Shown here: in pieces, positions 34,335-47,986 of the stretch | How positions within the stretch are numbered: the first letter of the stretch is position 1 | Layout: every line of letters begins with the position of its first letter | Notes under the pieces: model-generated | What the model was told of the DNA's origin: nothing | The model's input: the letters and a program-made list of their open reading frames with translations, nothing else | The model's database searches: none | Made by a program: the position numbers and the translations under genes | From: Adineta ricciae | Lineage: Eukaryota > Rotifera > Eurotatoria > Adinetida > Adinetidae | NCBI GenBank assembly: GCA_905250025.1 | Contig: CAJNOJ010000074.1 | Coordinates: forward strand, 124,001-188,000 | Direction of reading: 5' to 3' | Length of the DNA: 64,000 nucleotides

Positions 34335-35461
34335 ATAGACGAACTTTCGATGCATATTTTTTCATTTTTTGTTCGTGCGAATCTTTATTTTCAGACGAAA
34401 GACGAATAGTAGAGTTGAATGAGAAGAAGAACAACAGGATTTCTTCTACTCATTTCCTTATGTTATTCTTTAGTAAAAAAATCTTTTGTGTATGATTATG
34501 CATTGGGTTCTTGTGCGCCAGATGTTTCTTTTTCTGTCTTTAAAAAAATGGTAGATTTATCCAAAATTGTTGTGAACAATGGAGAAAAGTAAATAAAGTA
34601 CATTTTTCATGTCACATTATGTGTTGTACCACATGATCAATGAATAATGTTCATCATGTTGAATATCATTAATGAACCATTGATCTCAGTGCACATGCGA
34701 TCATCCATGATGAGCTGAGAGTTAACCCACAACTGGAGTCATTTTCGACAAGAAATCAATGACAATTTGCACCAAACATTGAATGTTTCGATTGGCGTTT
34801 TCCGACGAATTTCATTCAAGCCCGGTGAAATTGTTTATCGATATCGAAACAAGTAACACTGTATTCGACAATTGGCAAGTAGCCAGCTCACCTCCCTTTT
34901 TGATTAAAGACAATATCATTCATTCTGTCTCTTTCTCACTCTCACTATTCTTCCTTCTGAACATTAATAGCGTCCGATAGATCTCGTTTCTTCTCTCGCT
35001 TTCGCTGATAGACAACAGATGAAAAAAATTCATTGCATTTTTATTAGGACAACAGAACGACGAATAAGCATTGAATTTCGATACGGTACAATTACGCAAA
35101 TACGTGTAACAGGAAGAAAATGATTTCAGTGTTTTTTTTTCTCTTTTCGTTCTTTTATTTTATTAAATCGTTACATTGACCGATACCGATTCGTATGTAT
35201 ATTGCGATCAAGTACTACTTCTTCTCATTTAACAGTGAGAATCGTCATTTTTCTTGTTTATTGAGTGTTTTTTTTTAAATCATAAATATAAGAATAACTT
35301 TTAACACAGGAAAGGAGAAAACATCGTTCGATCTATAAGTTCAAAAAGCACCGTTTATAATACGCGAGAAAAGAAGAGGAAAAAACACTTGGTTGGTTTC
35401 TATCACATATATCGACAAGAAAAGATAGTTGAATGCGTTCCGATTGAACTTATTTCGATCG
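34335..35461. other. no gene seen; convergent 3' flanks
   Basis: The 3' sides of the lamin-like gene (plus) and SMG7 (minus) meet here. The sequence is AT-rich with polyadenylation-like strings and no supported exon. Confidence 0.5.
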
Positions 35462-37965
35462 TTATGGTTTGAAGTTGGGTTTGGTCAACGAATTGGGAAG
35501 CATTAAGCCAGGCGCAAGGATTTGTTGTGGCGACGATGATGGTTGAAAACTAAATTGATCTTTCGGGTCGACAGTGTTCCTCCAAACGGAATCAAATCGT
35601 GATCTGTTAAAATATAACACATGACCGATCGTTTGGTTATCAAAATTCTTACTCAGTTGGATCTAATGACTGCGCATGAAAGAGATTTCTTGGCTCTGAT
35701 ACTGACGATAACTGTGGCCAAGCACCTGGATCTGAATCGAATCGAAAATCACATACATACAACTATACATTATGTCAAACATACGTTCAAGAAGGTGAGG
35801 AGGAGGTGGTGGATTTGTAACTGGATCATTGGACGAATGACTCGGACTCATCAGACGATCTTTCGATGCTGATTCAGCAGCTAAACGTGGATATGAGTGA
35901 CAATTTGTTGATGTCAAATTTGATCCCTACCGGCCATTGCAGGTTCAAAGAATTGTCTCAAAGCCACATTACGTCCACCACGTGGTGTTTTAACAACTGC
36001 ACCGTTAGAATTATACATTCGACCTTCGTCCTTGGACGGTTTCTAAAAAGAGAAAGATATTTTGAACAAAATTCTCTTGATCTAGACATGTACCTGTATT
36101 GTTCGTCGATCACCTGGCACACCGAAATTGGATGTAGGCACTTGTGGTATTGTTGGTAATGATGATGATTCGAAATAAACGACATCATCCTTCACATAAG
36201 TAATTAAATGTTCAAACAGCTTGTTTTTCGTTTTCTCATCGACTTTTTGAGATAAAGTTCTCAAAATAGCAACCAAACGCAACTTCCGTAATTGTCTCTC
36301 ATCTTTTTCACTTAATTCTTCACTGGCTGTATCATTATTATCATATTTCTTGAAATTATATGCTTTCAAAATCTCATTTAATGGTGTAAAACATTCCAAT
36401 GTACGTTCTTCAGTTAATGGGTAATCACTATATCTATTGAATAACGACCCGCTCGTTTGATTCTTATCTAAAACAATCGAAAACGTATGTTCATATTCGA
36501 CCTTGCCATGTATTCTTACCTTTATTCATTTCCAGATTCGTTGCGTAGACTCCGAATGATCTCAATAGTTTTGCTAATGAATTCCACATGGTTGGCTTCT
36601 GTTTGAAGACCGGATGGTCAAACAAATCGGTTTTTGATTTAAATATATTCGCTAAGTATGCAAATGTTAAATAGACGATAGGCAAGATGTGTTGCTCGTC
36701 AACAACCATCATGGACAATGGTAATTGTATGACTTCTAAACATTGTTCCAGAATTAAAATCAAGACTTGTAATGCTAAATTGAATTGTATTTCGGGTTGT
36801 TTTGAGGGTGTAGCACGCGGTAATAAACTTAACGTTCGATGTAATGTGAACATCAGAATGGAAATCATCTGAATGAACTGGCTTTGATGAAAATTTTTGA
36901 TGATTGATTTTCGGAAAAGATCAAGAAATGGTTGAAGACCTTCCAGATTCGATTCTAAATTAATCATCGCAATAATTTGTAAGAATAATGTTAAGAATTC
37001 ACTGTGTGGTGATGTTTGTTCGTAACGTGACAATGGAAAATCTTTTAAACGCTGAAAGAGCTTATCTAGATTTGATATTGCCAGTGGAAATGTCACTTTG
37101 ATCGCAATACTTCGAACATAATAATACACGGTAATTAGTTGGTTTTGTCCAGGTGTCAGTAGTGAAAGAGGATTTTTCATTTCGTGCAAAATTGCGATTT
37201 GATTGTATGGTTGACCTAAACATGGAATTGTCTGAATGGCATATTGGTAGAATGTTTTCGCAAGATCGATATGATTTGAATAACGATTCAAATCACCGAC
37301 GTGAACGAGAATATGCTGGATGAAATAGAGCATGGACGCTTCTTTACACTGACGAGTCGAATAGGACGATAGCGAACGACGTTGTAGGAATGGAAATGTT
37401 AATTTACAAATTGAATTTTCGAAATTGTACGAATGAACAACATCCTAGATGAAAGAAGGACAATTCTTAGAAAGAATGCTTGAAAAATCACAAAACGATT
37501 TACCTGTAACAATTTTATGTAGTATCCTCTGGCGTATTCATAGAAAGTTTGTAAGCTTGTTTGAATTTCTGCGCGTTTTATGGGATGTTGATGATTTTCT
37601 TTTACTTGGTCTTGTTTGGAGCTGATTTCATTTTTGAAAATGATAGTCCATAGATCGTGTTCGATTTTCTTCTCGATTGCAAAGTCCAGATCGACAAGAA
37701 TCAATTGGTTGTATTGATCAAGTAATTCTTGTCGATAAAACCGAGTTTCTGGATTGCCATTCGGTAAGGAAAGAAGTTTTTGTTTTAATTTTTCACATTC
37801 ATCGAATATTTCATGGGATAACGTTGAATTTGTTTCACTCTCATTAGTAGTGGGTATTGTGGGTTTCGATCGACGATTATTCCTAAGCAAAAGAATCGAA
37901 TAACACAAATTTCGTTGATAAAGAACATACGGTTGATATCGTCTTCGAGTCATTGGATTTGCCAT
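35462..37965 (-). CDS. SMG7: SMG7 / EST1-like nonsense-mediated decay factor
   Basis: Seven exons: 37965-37504, 37444-36520, 36467-36094, 36042-35931, 35880-35785, 35731-35653 and 35603-35462; all phases agree, 729 aa. The N-terminal 14-3-3-like domain is recognisable from the substrate-helix region (EIFDECEKLKQKLLSLPNGN). The EST1 signature is clear: ILVHVGDLNRY, AKTFYQYAIQTIPCLGQPYN QIAILHE, and YYYVRSIAIKVTFPLAISNL. The family block YPLTEERTLECFTPLN precedes a helical end (LRKLRLVAILRTLSQKV). The C-terminal 200 residues are low-complexity (Ser/Pro) with few motifs. SMG7 binds phosphorylated UPF1 and recruits decay enzymes in the cytoplasm. SMG5 and SMG6 share the EST1 domain, but the absence of a C-terminal PIN domain argues for SMG7. 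Confidence 0.85.
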
Positions 37966-38740
37966 AAAGGAAGACAGTAAATTGTGATTACATCATTATG
38001 ACTTAACAATTTTAATTGATTGCAACTATAAAAGGAGGTATTCGAGACATAGTAGAATACTTTCGAAGATCTGAACTTACATGATATAGAAATCATTCAA
38101 TCAGTTGATCAAGCCTTCTTCATAGAATTGCATAGTGTTCTTGTCTAAAACGATATATACGTGTTCTTATCAACCGATGTCGTCCTTCTAATTTTCAGCT
38201 GTCTAATTAGTAAAAGTTTTCGTGTACCATTAAATTCTTAACTACCCTTCGCTTTCTTTTTGTTACTTAATTATAGAATAAAGTTACTAGATCTATATCA
38301 ATGTCAAATTACGATCGAAAGAGACATGATAGGGTTTTAGGCGACTCAACACATTAAATTAATAGATGATTACACAAGACGCAACAGTGTTTTAAAATGT
38401 TATAATCTTGGATTCGACAGAAGAGAGACAGACAGACATACAAGACATATTTTGCTCCTATGCGTTATTCTTAAAACCAATAAAATCGTCTTCTTGCTAA
38501 AGAGAAATTTTTAATTTCTAAAATAAATTTTTCGTTGTTTTTCGACACATTTGCAATAAACTTCATCATTATAGATGTCAGTGCATGTCTTACAATTCGC
38601 TATTCCTCTACAACGATGTCCACTAACAATAAAGAGAAAGAAAGAATACAACAATATCATTCAACGCGTCTGTCATTCACAACAAAACGAAAATAATCTG
38701 TTTCATCTCCGTTCGTTTAGGTTGACTAGAAAAATATTAC
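37966..38740. promoter_or_regulatory. divergent intergenic region between SMG7 and NF-YC
   Basis: The two genes are transcribed away from each other, so both promoters should lie in these 775 bp. No specific motif could be assigned. A pyrimidine/AG signal (GGTTGACTAG) 15-20 nt before the NF-YC ATG could be a leader splice acceptor. Confidence 0.4.
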
Positions 38741-39517
38741 ATGGATTCAACGAAAGCTGAAGCTGAAAATATCGAGCCATCGGCCGGTAAAGAGTTACTC
38801 GATAAATACTGGGCTGAAATCAAGCAAGAAATCGACGATATTAACATTGTAAATTCCCATTTATCTTCCGTTGGTAATCTTTGCAACATTCTCGATTTAT
38901 TTTTCAGGTCGAATTTCGTACAACTGATTTACCTTTGGCACGAATCAAGAAGATCATGAAATTAGACGATGATGTCAAAATGATCAGTGCAGAAGTGCCC
39001 ATCCTGTTTGCTAAGGCTGCCGAGCTATTCATTCAAGAATTAACAATTCATTCATGGTTGCAAACAGAAGAAAGTCGACGACGTACTTTACAAGTCGGTT
39101 TGATTCATTCTCTCTCCGAAACGACATTTCGAGTTTTTTTTTAGCGTAACGACGTTGCGGCTGCCATTGCTAAAAACGAACTTTTCGATTTTCTCATTGA
39201 TATCGTTCCGCGTGAAGAAGCGACCAAAACACACAAGAAAAAAGACTCTGTCAGCGAAGTACAATACATTGTTACATTACCAACATCGGCTGGTATCGGC
39301 AACACAATTCAATTGCCAAGTAAATCATCAGTTTCACCATTGTCCGTGTTAAACTATATTTCTTTAGATGGTCAAATTATTCAATTACCGCAAAATCTAT
39401 CATCGAATATTGTTACAATGGCAGTAAGTCGATCTTTTCTTCAATGTACATATTCATGCTTATGCTTGTGAATAGACACCACAAGGTACCCAACAACAAT
39501 ATACAATTGGACAATAA
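38741..39517 (+). CDS. NFYC: nuclear transcription factor Y subunit gamma
   Basis: Five exons, 38741-38848, 38908-39093, 39145-39319, 39368-39423 and 39476-39517, 188 aa. The histone-fold core is highly conserved: [98 protein letters not shown] and DIVPREE. A short Gln-rich tail ([23 protein letters not shown]) is much shorter than in vertebrates. NF-YC pairs with NF-YB and, together with NF-YA, binds CCAAT boxes. AATAAA near 39700 can serve polyadenylation. Confidence 0.97.
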
Positions 39518-39810
39518 ACACGATCGTGACGACCGATTGTCTAATGTCAGATTTTTATCTGTTTTATGTATTCATCTGAAAAATCAAGATTGATGGTTTT
39601 GCTTAATCATATTTTTGTACATAGATGATCATTCATTAACAAAATGTACGTGTTTGTTTTGGAAAAAATGTATATCTACTATCAACTATGTATAAATAAA
39701 ATAATTCTCCTTTGAAAAACACACATGACGAGAGGAAAGTCTTGTTTTTCTTCATTCTGTCTATCTATGATTCACTGACATCTTCGAGAATCATCTATTC
39801 GACGACGAAC

Positions 39811-40180
39811 ATGAACAGTGATAGTAAGTGAGAAATTTCTTGGTTTGCTCGTGAATTTTCCGAAAAATTCTTCAGTTTGGTTAACAACTTTCAATTGGAC
39901 TGAACGTATTCGAGGCATTGTCGAGAACTCCTATGGTAAAACGATCGACTTTGATAAGCTTAAAAAAGAAGTAAATTATTCTTCCATGGAATTTATCAAT
40001 CCATTCAATTCTACTATAGATTATTAAACAATATCGACAAGTGAGACCTGATTCAGATAAAACAACCAAGGAATTAACGAATCAATTAGAAAAGCAGCTT
40101 GCTAAAGCTCCATTCATCGGTCGAATGGGTAATGATATTTATTATTTGTATTATTTTCAGACCAGAGACAACGATTTTGA
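39811..40180 (+). CDS. 78-aa protein with a 13-nt first exon, unrecognised
   Basis: Four exons, 39811-39823, 39876-39970, 40020-40128 and 40161-40180, join in phase. The first exon has only the codons for MNSD plus one base. The protein reads MNSDIWLTTFNWTERIRGIV, ENSYGKTIDFDKLKKEIIKQ, YRQVRPDSDKTTKELTNQLE, KQLAKAPFIGRM, and ends DQRQRF. It is helical and basic with no signal peptide or membrane segment; I do not recognise it. The last intron would be only 32 nt, so the final seven codons are less certain. It may instead end slightly differently. Lies 294 bp downstream of NF-YC on the same strand. Confidence 0.55.
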
Positions 40181-40598
40181 TTTGTGAAATAAACTATATG
40201 AAACTTTGAAAGTTATTTGATGGGTCTTTACACTTGAGTCATTTACAAAATAACAATCGTTCGTTTACAGCACTTCAGAGGAGAATATGATACAAGACTG
40301 TTTTCAACTTGAACTTTCAATGATGCTATTTCTGTTTTGTACTTGCACACTTATCTTCTGAACCTTCGTCAGTACGTGTAAATCAGGTATGATTAGCGCA
40401 CGTCTGATCGTCTTACAGACTATTTGATCCTTTAATTAAATGAAAAGAACAAATATATGATATTCTAAGAAAGAAACTTGTCCACATTTGATGACTGACA
40501 TAAAACAAAACTTATACCATTTACGTATTCCATCGACGCACACTTCAAATTTGCTCGGAACATTCTTTTATTTCGAAAAACGAGATAAACAACGAGTT
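40181..40598. other. no gene seen; convergent 3' flanks
   Basis: Short intergenic stretch between the 78-aa gene (plus) and the GPCR (minus), without supported exons. Confidence 0.5.
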
Positions 40599-42020
40599 TT
40601 ACAGCGACGAACCTGTCAGTCGCTTCGATAATTGCATATGCGAACAATTTGGTTGATTATTTTTCGAATGGTGAACATAGGACGACATGAAATAACTTGA
40701 TCGTTGAAATTTCGCAGTTTGCTCGTTAATAGTTGAACGGAATTTGGCCGGTCTGAACGTTCGAAATAATTCACTACGTATGTGTTGTCCGCTGATGATA
40801 TACAAATAGAAATTGATTCCATAATTGAAATTTGTTATGAGATCGAATATATCATGTACAATCGACATGAAATATTGCCATTTGGTATCACATAATCGAT
40901 ATGGATGGAGAAACATGAATTTCAGGATTTCAAAGCTTGAACCAGGCACATGTAGAACGAGATAAATTGAAGAGACAATAACCAACATGCGAGAGATTTT
41001 GTGCAGCAAGACTGTTTTCCGTCGGGAATTGTTAACAGCATTCGTATGATCATTTAAGGAATTTCCACTGAATAGTTTACTCATGATAAGAACATTTACA
41101 GTAATGATGATAGTTAATGGCAATAGTGTCATTAGACATAATCGCCAAAGGTAAACTGTCAGTATGACTTCAACTGCTGCGTAATCAGGTAATGTTTTAC
41201 AACGGCAAGAGGACTTTGCGGTCGTTGATTGTGAAAATGGTGAAGATGAAGGTTTGCAATCAATACCTTTGATCACTAGATGATACGACTGAATCATCAT
41301 AGTAAATAACAGTATGAGAAACAAGATTCGACGCGCATTAATAACACTACAGATATGTTTGGACCAGAGAGGAAATTTAATAGCGACTAGACGTTCAACA
41401 GCTAGTGCAACAGTAACCCTATGTAAAAACAGAAATAAGGTGTTCTCTTCTTGGAAGTTCTCAGCGAAAAATCAAATACCATGAGCTCATCGAATAGAAT
41501 ATATAACGAATATAATAATAAAATTTACAGGACATTAGTGTATGTTGAATAAGTGTTCGTTTATCAACATTTTGGTATTGATGTACTTCGTCAAGAGCCT
41601 TCAATGCTAAATATTCGATAAATCAAAAACAAGAATAGATTCTTCAGCGGAATCAATTACCTTCGCATAGGATTGCTCCTGTGTCAACAATTGCGAGGGC
41701 GATTAGATATTGTGTATAAGAATTCCGTTTCAAACCTAGAGGAAACATTCAATTAGACAAATGGTAGTTTTTGATGAGAAAGAAAATGTTTACGTTGTCG
41801 GCACAATACTAATAGACATAGAAAATTTCCACAAAAACTAATTATGAACACGACGAATGTACCTAGAGACAGGAACACAATTAGTTTCATGTTCAATTCA
41901 ATCTAATTGACTATATTTACCAATGTGATTGAGCCACCAGGCCCAGGTTTTTTCATGATTAAACTTTTGATAGTAAGTATGATCAACGCCAGTCAGGTTG
42001 ATCTTTGCACAATAGGTCAT
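40599..42020 (-). CDS. rhodopsin-family (class A) G-protein-coupled receptor
   Basis: Five exons, 42020-41921, 41862-41794, 41735-41661, 41606-41480 and 41418-40599, 396 aa, phases consistent. Seven hydrophobic segments: TM1 with the GN pair (TFVVFIISFCGNFLCLLVLC), TM2 (YTQYLIALAIVDTGAILCEA), TM3 ending in the E-R-L variant of the DRY motif (VTVALAVERLVAIKFPLWS), TM4, TM5 (LMTLLPLTIIITVNVLIMSK), TM6 (LHKISRMLVIVSSIYLVLHV, where the usual W-x-P is replaced), and TM7 with NYGINFYLY in place of NPxxY. An extracellular loop has paired Cys (SCRCKTLPDY). A peptide-receptor-like orphan. The ATG at 42020 follows TTTTTCTAG, so an upstream exon may be missing. Confidence 0.8.
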
Positions 42021-45000
42021 TCTAGAAAAATCGAGTCATTGTTAGATCGCATTCTGATGTATTCTTGACTGACTTATCGAGGATCTGCTATTTGAAACAC
42101 AACGGATATGATTGTCAAGTCTGTCAAACCTCGACTGTGAGAATAAAATTAGCGTGCTGAGCTTCAATTCAGTCTAGTTGGTTGAAAAACGACTAGCAAA
42201 TATACGCTCTCGCGAAACAATGAAGACCATTTTTGACTTGATGTCAAGTGAGAAACATCCGTTTATTTCAAATAATCTAACCAAGTCAAGGAGTTAGTTC
42301 TTTTGCTGCAAGAAGAAATGAACGTTTTCCAAGTATAGAAATCACTCGCGAACAAATGCGTCCTTTACCACACTTATTTTCATGTATTTGTCTACCTACA
42401 TAGTAGTAGGCAAAGAACACTTTTGCTTATGCAACAACGATGAAATGATTAGTCGGCACGTCATCCGACCTTGCCTTAAGAATCTTACGAATAGTTAATT
42501 AATGTACTTCATTACCTCTACAGCTTCATCATATAAGCAAATCACTTAATTACTCGAAGCACACATTGTTGTCTAGATGAAATGATTTCTAAAAAAGAAA
42601 CGTGTATCTCCGATAATATTTCTTTATTTCGATGGGAGAGATTCGGGTTTGAGGGAACCATGTAAACGTGCTAGGGAAACATCTAGATTGATGATTATTC
42701 TCTGACTTCAGTCTATAGATATAGAAGAAAAATAAATCGTGTTTCTAATAACGTCTTATTCAATAATAATCCTCCAGGCTACGACGATGATCAACGAAAT
42801 GATTTGCTATTTATGTATATTTGACGTCATCTGAATAGAGAATAGTTATGTTCCTTTTCAGAAGAAAACATCGAATATTTACCGAAGTATTGGTAATGTA
42901 TTATTGTTGAATATACTTTAGGTTTTGTTATAAACTCATCAATGAAAAACAATACGAAACTGTTGTTGTTGTTCTTTTCTCGTGTCTGCTGACATGAATA
43001 AAGTAATCTTTCCAGGCGAGTGATAATTGATAAAATGAAGAGAACAAAATGAGTTTTTCTTTTTTTTTTCAGAAGAGGTTCTCTTGAAAACTACATGAAA
43101 AACTCAGAATTATTAGTTTTTCAAAGGTGACACGTTGTTATTAACATAGAACAGTGGACTAGTTATGATGAGAGCTAAGTAATGAGAAACTTTCTCGTTG
43201 TCAGCAGCCGTTTCCTCTCCTCCTTCCGATTTCGATCTATCAAAAAGATGAAAAAAAACTGATCAAAGCAAAAAGTACATGATGAGGTAACGGAGGGGGG
43301 AAAAGAAGGAACGTGCGTCTCCTAGCGCGAAATGCGTCAACTGCCTTCCTTAAACGTGATAAATGTCTATAAATCTCAGATAAAATGTTCCACTACTTGT
43401 CAAAACAGTATCTCGCTAACTAATGCTCTTATGTTCTTTAGTCTCATCGGTGTGGGAATCTGTAGAACGTCATCAAGAGGATAAATTTATCGAAATTGAA
43501 ATCGTCTTAAACGTATCCATAAGAATTGCAACTAAGACGCATATTAACATTGACTTTCTGCTTTCGTCAGCAATCGTTGGCTAACAAATTCCGTTAGAGA
43601 AAATGACATCAAATCTATCCCCGTAACGAAATGATAATAAATGTAAATAAATGTAGCAGCGATTATAAATACCCTTTAGATAAGATTATTATTGATGTTT
43701 TCTTTGCTCGCACAATATCGTCTTAAGTTACTTGACAAAACGAGTCGATTACGTCAGATTGAAATTGTGGGTGGTGTTTTGCTCTTGTTTTTTCATTTCT
43801 AACGACCTTTTCTCTAGCTTTACCGGACATTTTACTCCTCTGCAAAGCAAAAAAGACACATTGACAAAAATACAAACTTCACTCGATGGTTTCCTTCCGG
43901 TTAACTGCTTTTAAGTGTGACGATAAATGTCGGTAGCAAACTTGCAGCTCCAGAAAGTCTACTGTCGGCGGTATTTTATTCAAACTCTAGTTATATTTAG
44001 CACGATGAGAGTGCCAGTGGCAACAGATGAGGCAACCGAGGAAGCAACAATTTGAACAATCATTCTGTTTCGATATCGTCGAGCACTGACCTACTTAACT
44101 CGTTAAAGTTATTCCCTTGCGTACATTTTGGGGTACGAGAAGGCCTACTGATTAATTTTCTGCATTGAAACATGTCAGATCGATCTTTTCTTGCTATGAT
44201 TGAAACACCAATCAAGGGTAATATTCTTTTGAACGTAGTTCGACTTTAGGACACGCATGTGATTATTCTAATGATAGCATAGTTTTCATTAACTCCGAAG
44301 GCGATTACACCGACTCTTAATCTTATGAATGGGTAGACGCATAAAATGCTGAAGATAGATGTAAACATCAATCTTGTCGTGTAAAAAGAAAAAATTAGCG
44401 TTTAAATTAATCTTAGGAAAATCTTCTATAAAAATCGAGGGACTCCTTGAGGGTGTAATATGATTGAACACGTGATATTCACAGCGTTAAGATTCCTGTT
44501 TTTGGGTGCGTACCAGAGTATATCAATCACATGAGATAAACGCTTTTATCTACAAATGAAGTACTTCATAGTAAATATAACCCGTCAAACGGCAGATAGA
44601 CATGTAAAACATTTTGTCTATCTGTTCATCATTCTTTTCTGCTTTTGACAAGTTTCTATTAGTAGCACATGTAATCTTAGCTGTCGATTCTGACTGTCTT
44701 GCAAAAATCCTGTTGAAGACAGCATGTACGCACGTATAATTATCATTCATCACTAACTGTAATATGCTATTCTCATTTTTCGCTTAAACAGCGTCATGTT
44801 AATTGAACTGAATCCACACATAAGTATATAAACCTGAGTTTCATATGTTTATTATAGTAGATATCAATTAGTTTTATCCTTATCATGATTGTATATAATT
44901 ATTTAAAGATTGAAAACACGAGACGTTTATTTTTGTTGCTTAATTTTAATTTCAAGGAAGATACAAACGCAATATCGCATCAGTAGGTAGACAGCTAAAA

Positions 45001-46483
45001 ACGATACATTGTTTTTCAAAACAAAATTTTAATCATTTCTCTTGAAGATGTGTTACTTAATTCGAATATTTGCTCCGCATCGGTGATCATCTGCAAATGA
45101 TATATGGCAACATTTATGTAACCAGAAACCACTCGTATAACAGAAAAATTGTCATAGGGTCCGTGCGAATCCTCTTTATCTTTTCAGTGTTCAAGGCAAT
45201 TCGTGACATTTCATAAAGCTTCGATCCGCCGTTAGGTGACTAATGATTAGCTAAAATGTCACCTCAAAATACATAGGCTTTCATATAATAAAGAGTGAAA
45301 AACAACGTTGTATGTTCAACTAGATCTCCCACAAAACGTACAAGGGTTAATGATTTTCTTTGTTCTGATATTTCTCTAGTCATTGTATCTTGTTTTTGTC
45401 AGGCGATAAAATCTCGACAGATTGAATGTAGATGTTCATGCGTCGATCAAAGATATCTTTTAGTTGTATGCTTTTACAAAATATACAATGGTTGAGTTTT
45501 GTTTTATTACTTTTCATTCAGGCTATTCTTGTCTACTTCTATTCATTAAACTAACATTTCATATGTGTGGTCAATCAAGCGAAACTCTCTTCACGACCGA
45601 CGGTGTATTTGTAACCGACACGAGCGAATCGGACGAAAATCGATTTATTTTCCTTGCTCTTTGATTTTGTTGTAGTGATTGATACATGTGAAAGAGAAAA
45701 AGAGGCTCATGCAAAAGAACATGAAGATCATACCTACACAAATTCGTTTTTTTTTCTTCTTCTATCACTGTTACAATGAAATCATAGGATGGTACCTGTT
45801 TTTTTTACCTTAGCAAAGATAAGTATGAAAAAGAACATTTGCGAATAGTGCAATACATAACCACACTGTGACGTCATGTGATACATGCATACAGACATGC
45901 AACGGATGATTTCATTTTCTCATATACGCAGTTTAAAAAAAACAACAAAAAATAATAGTGCGTATGTGTGAGTGAGTCGTTGACAATATCGATCGCTTCT
46001 TTTTGTACAAAAACGAAGTATGTATTGAAATATAATAACGATTGCATTGCTGATGGGTATGACTAAAATCTAAGATATTTATATAACTTTCTTTCTTATT
46101 GACATCATCGTTGATGTTATCGGACATTAAGTGAACTGATTTTTTTTCGAACTCTCATCTAGGCCAACTGCGTTGCATTCGAGAAGCAGTCGAGTATTGA
46201 TATCATAATAGCTCAATACACGATCATATGTTTAAAATCAAAATTTCGTCGAGAATAGTTTCTATGAAGCTTAACCGACGATTAAGTTGATTCATCCGTC
46301 GGCTAAGGTAATGTACGAATAACGTAAGGTAGATTTGAGTAGAAAATCTATCATTATGTTGCGAGTATATTAGTCATCTGTTCTAATAATAATCATTCGC
46401 AAAAAAAAACGAAATGAACGCTCGTCAATACTAGAAATTATTTACATGTCTTTCAGATAAATTGATAGACTCTTCGTTCTACA
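42021..46483. other. 4.4-kb gene-free stretch
   Basis: Both strands were read; only short, unsupported open frames occur. No transposase, no long inverted repeat, no tRNA-like cloverleaf and no splice-consistent exon set was found. A TATA-like string lies near 44830 with no gene after it. It may hold 5' exons or regulatory DNA of the flanking genes (GPCR on minus, four-TM protein on plus, so both promoters face this stretch). Confidence 0.45.
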
Positions 46484-47356
46484 ATGAGTACTTCGGATCT
46501 TCGATACCCTGCTGCAAGTGGTGGCGATAGTTCAATACCACCTGTTGTCACACCACATTATGGCTCTTCGTTGCCAAATCCTCCCAGTGATGTCAGCCAG
46601 GGCCGACCGACACGATGCGCAACAGGTGTACGTTTCCTCACAACTATCCACGGCATCTTAAACATCGTGATCATTGTAAGTTCATCTATGGTTTTATATA
46701 GAAGTTGAAATCCTCTGTTTATATCATAGATTGCTCTCGTTTGTGTTATCATCAGTGCTGGTGTAGTCAGTTCTGACGAGGCCAGAGCAGCTGATGATTC
46801 TGGTGCTGAAACATCTGCTAAAGTCAGTGCGTTTCATACACGAAATGCTGTCCTCGTCTTCTCCATCTTTGGTCTTATTGCTATACTTTTTGATACTATT
46901 ATTCATGTGACAAAACTTGTCCACCGTTTACCTGCTATATTCGATAAAATTGTAATCATAAACTCAACACGATTCACTATCGCATTTCACATTTGATTCT
47001 TCTATTTCACACTAGTTCATCATTGTAATGTTGGTCCTTGCTGTTATCTATTTCATTCTCGGGTAAGTAGTATGCTGCATAGATTGCAATTTCGATGCTG
47101 GTCTTTTCTTTTCTTATAACAGATGTTGCGCTGCGGCATGGGAAAAGAAAATGCGAGACAAACTAGAACAATTTGATTTGCTAAGCCATAAAGGTGCTGC
47201 TGCATCAGCTGCGGTAAGCATCTTTCATTTCGCTGCTAATTCTCAAACTATCGACTTTCTGTTTAGTTTTTTCTCTTCGTCGCTATGATCGCCACGACTG
47301 TCGATTTTGTTTTACGGCTACTCAATCGATCATCATCGCAAAGTTATAATCCGTAA
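46484..47356 (+). CDS. four-TM protein, MARVEL-like
   Basis: Five exons, 46484-46675, 46730-46951, 47016-47062, 47123-47213 and 47267-47356, 213 aa. Proline-rich cytoplasmic head of about 50 residues (GGDSSIPPVVTPHYGSSLPN). Then four hydrophobic segments: LTTIHGILNIVIIIALVCVI with ISAG, AVLVFSIFGLIAILFDTIIH, FIIVMLVLAVIYFILGCCAA and FFLFVAMIATTVDFVLRLLN. The end is polar (RSSSQSYNP). Topology and the charged residues before TM1 resemble MARVEL-domain proteins (plasmolipin/CMTM type) involved in membrane apposition and vesicle traffic, but sequence identity is too low for a firm family call. The ATG follows GTCTTTCAG by about 25 nt, a possible leader acceptor. Confidence 0.65.
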
Positions 47357-47986
47357 TCATCTTCTTTCTGCTGTGCTTCAACTATCGAAACATTCTTGCG
47401 CTTTTGTTCACATACATTTCCACAAACATTCTCTCAATGATTCTTTTCCAAAAAGCAAACTCTTCGATTTTTCTGCATACTCTCGTTTGATTCTTCTCAA
47501 CTGTTTAATTCTTTTTTGTTTTTCTAGTTCTTCTATTATAAATAGGCATGCGTACAATGATGGTTCGCATGCAGATGCTTCGCCGAGATTTTGAGTGTAA
47601 TGGACGTAGCCGATTCTTCAACGATCAGTTACATACTTTCATTTTGATTTTATACATAAATATATGTGCGTGTGACAAGTCCTGTCTTTTTTTCTGTTTA
47701 TTAAAAGAAATATATACTCGCGAAACCATACAATTGTATAAGTTTGATGGCCGTTGACACGTATACACTTTTCGGTGTCCCAAAAATAGAATTCTAATCT
47801 GCATAACGCCTAGCTCCACCTATCAATGCAACCAACTAACGCTCTCTTTCGAAAGAACATGTATTATATCTATTGGCGTAGAACAGGTTAACCATGGAAA
47901 GTATTACACACATCCATTTAATTCAATCCGTCTCCACATTTGTGTGCTATTCTGAAAATATCTCCTGATGAATTCTTTCTTTTAGT
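47357..47986. other. no gene seen
   Basis: AT-rich intergenic stretch. It ends in a pyrimidine tract and AG (CTTTCTTTTAG) one base before the NOP9 ATG, a likely splice acceptor for a leader. Confidence 0.5.

Noticed and set aside
47307-47757. Open frames after the four-TM gene
   Set aside because: They overlap the last exon in another frame or lie in its 3' flank, and they show no motif or splice logic.
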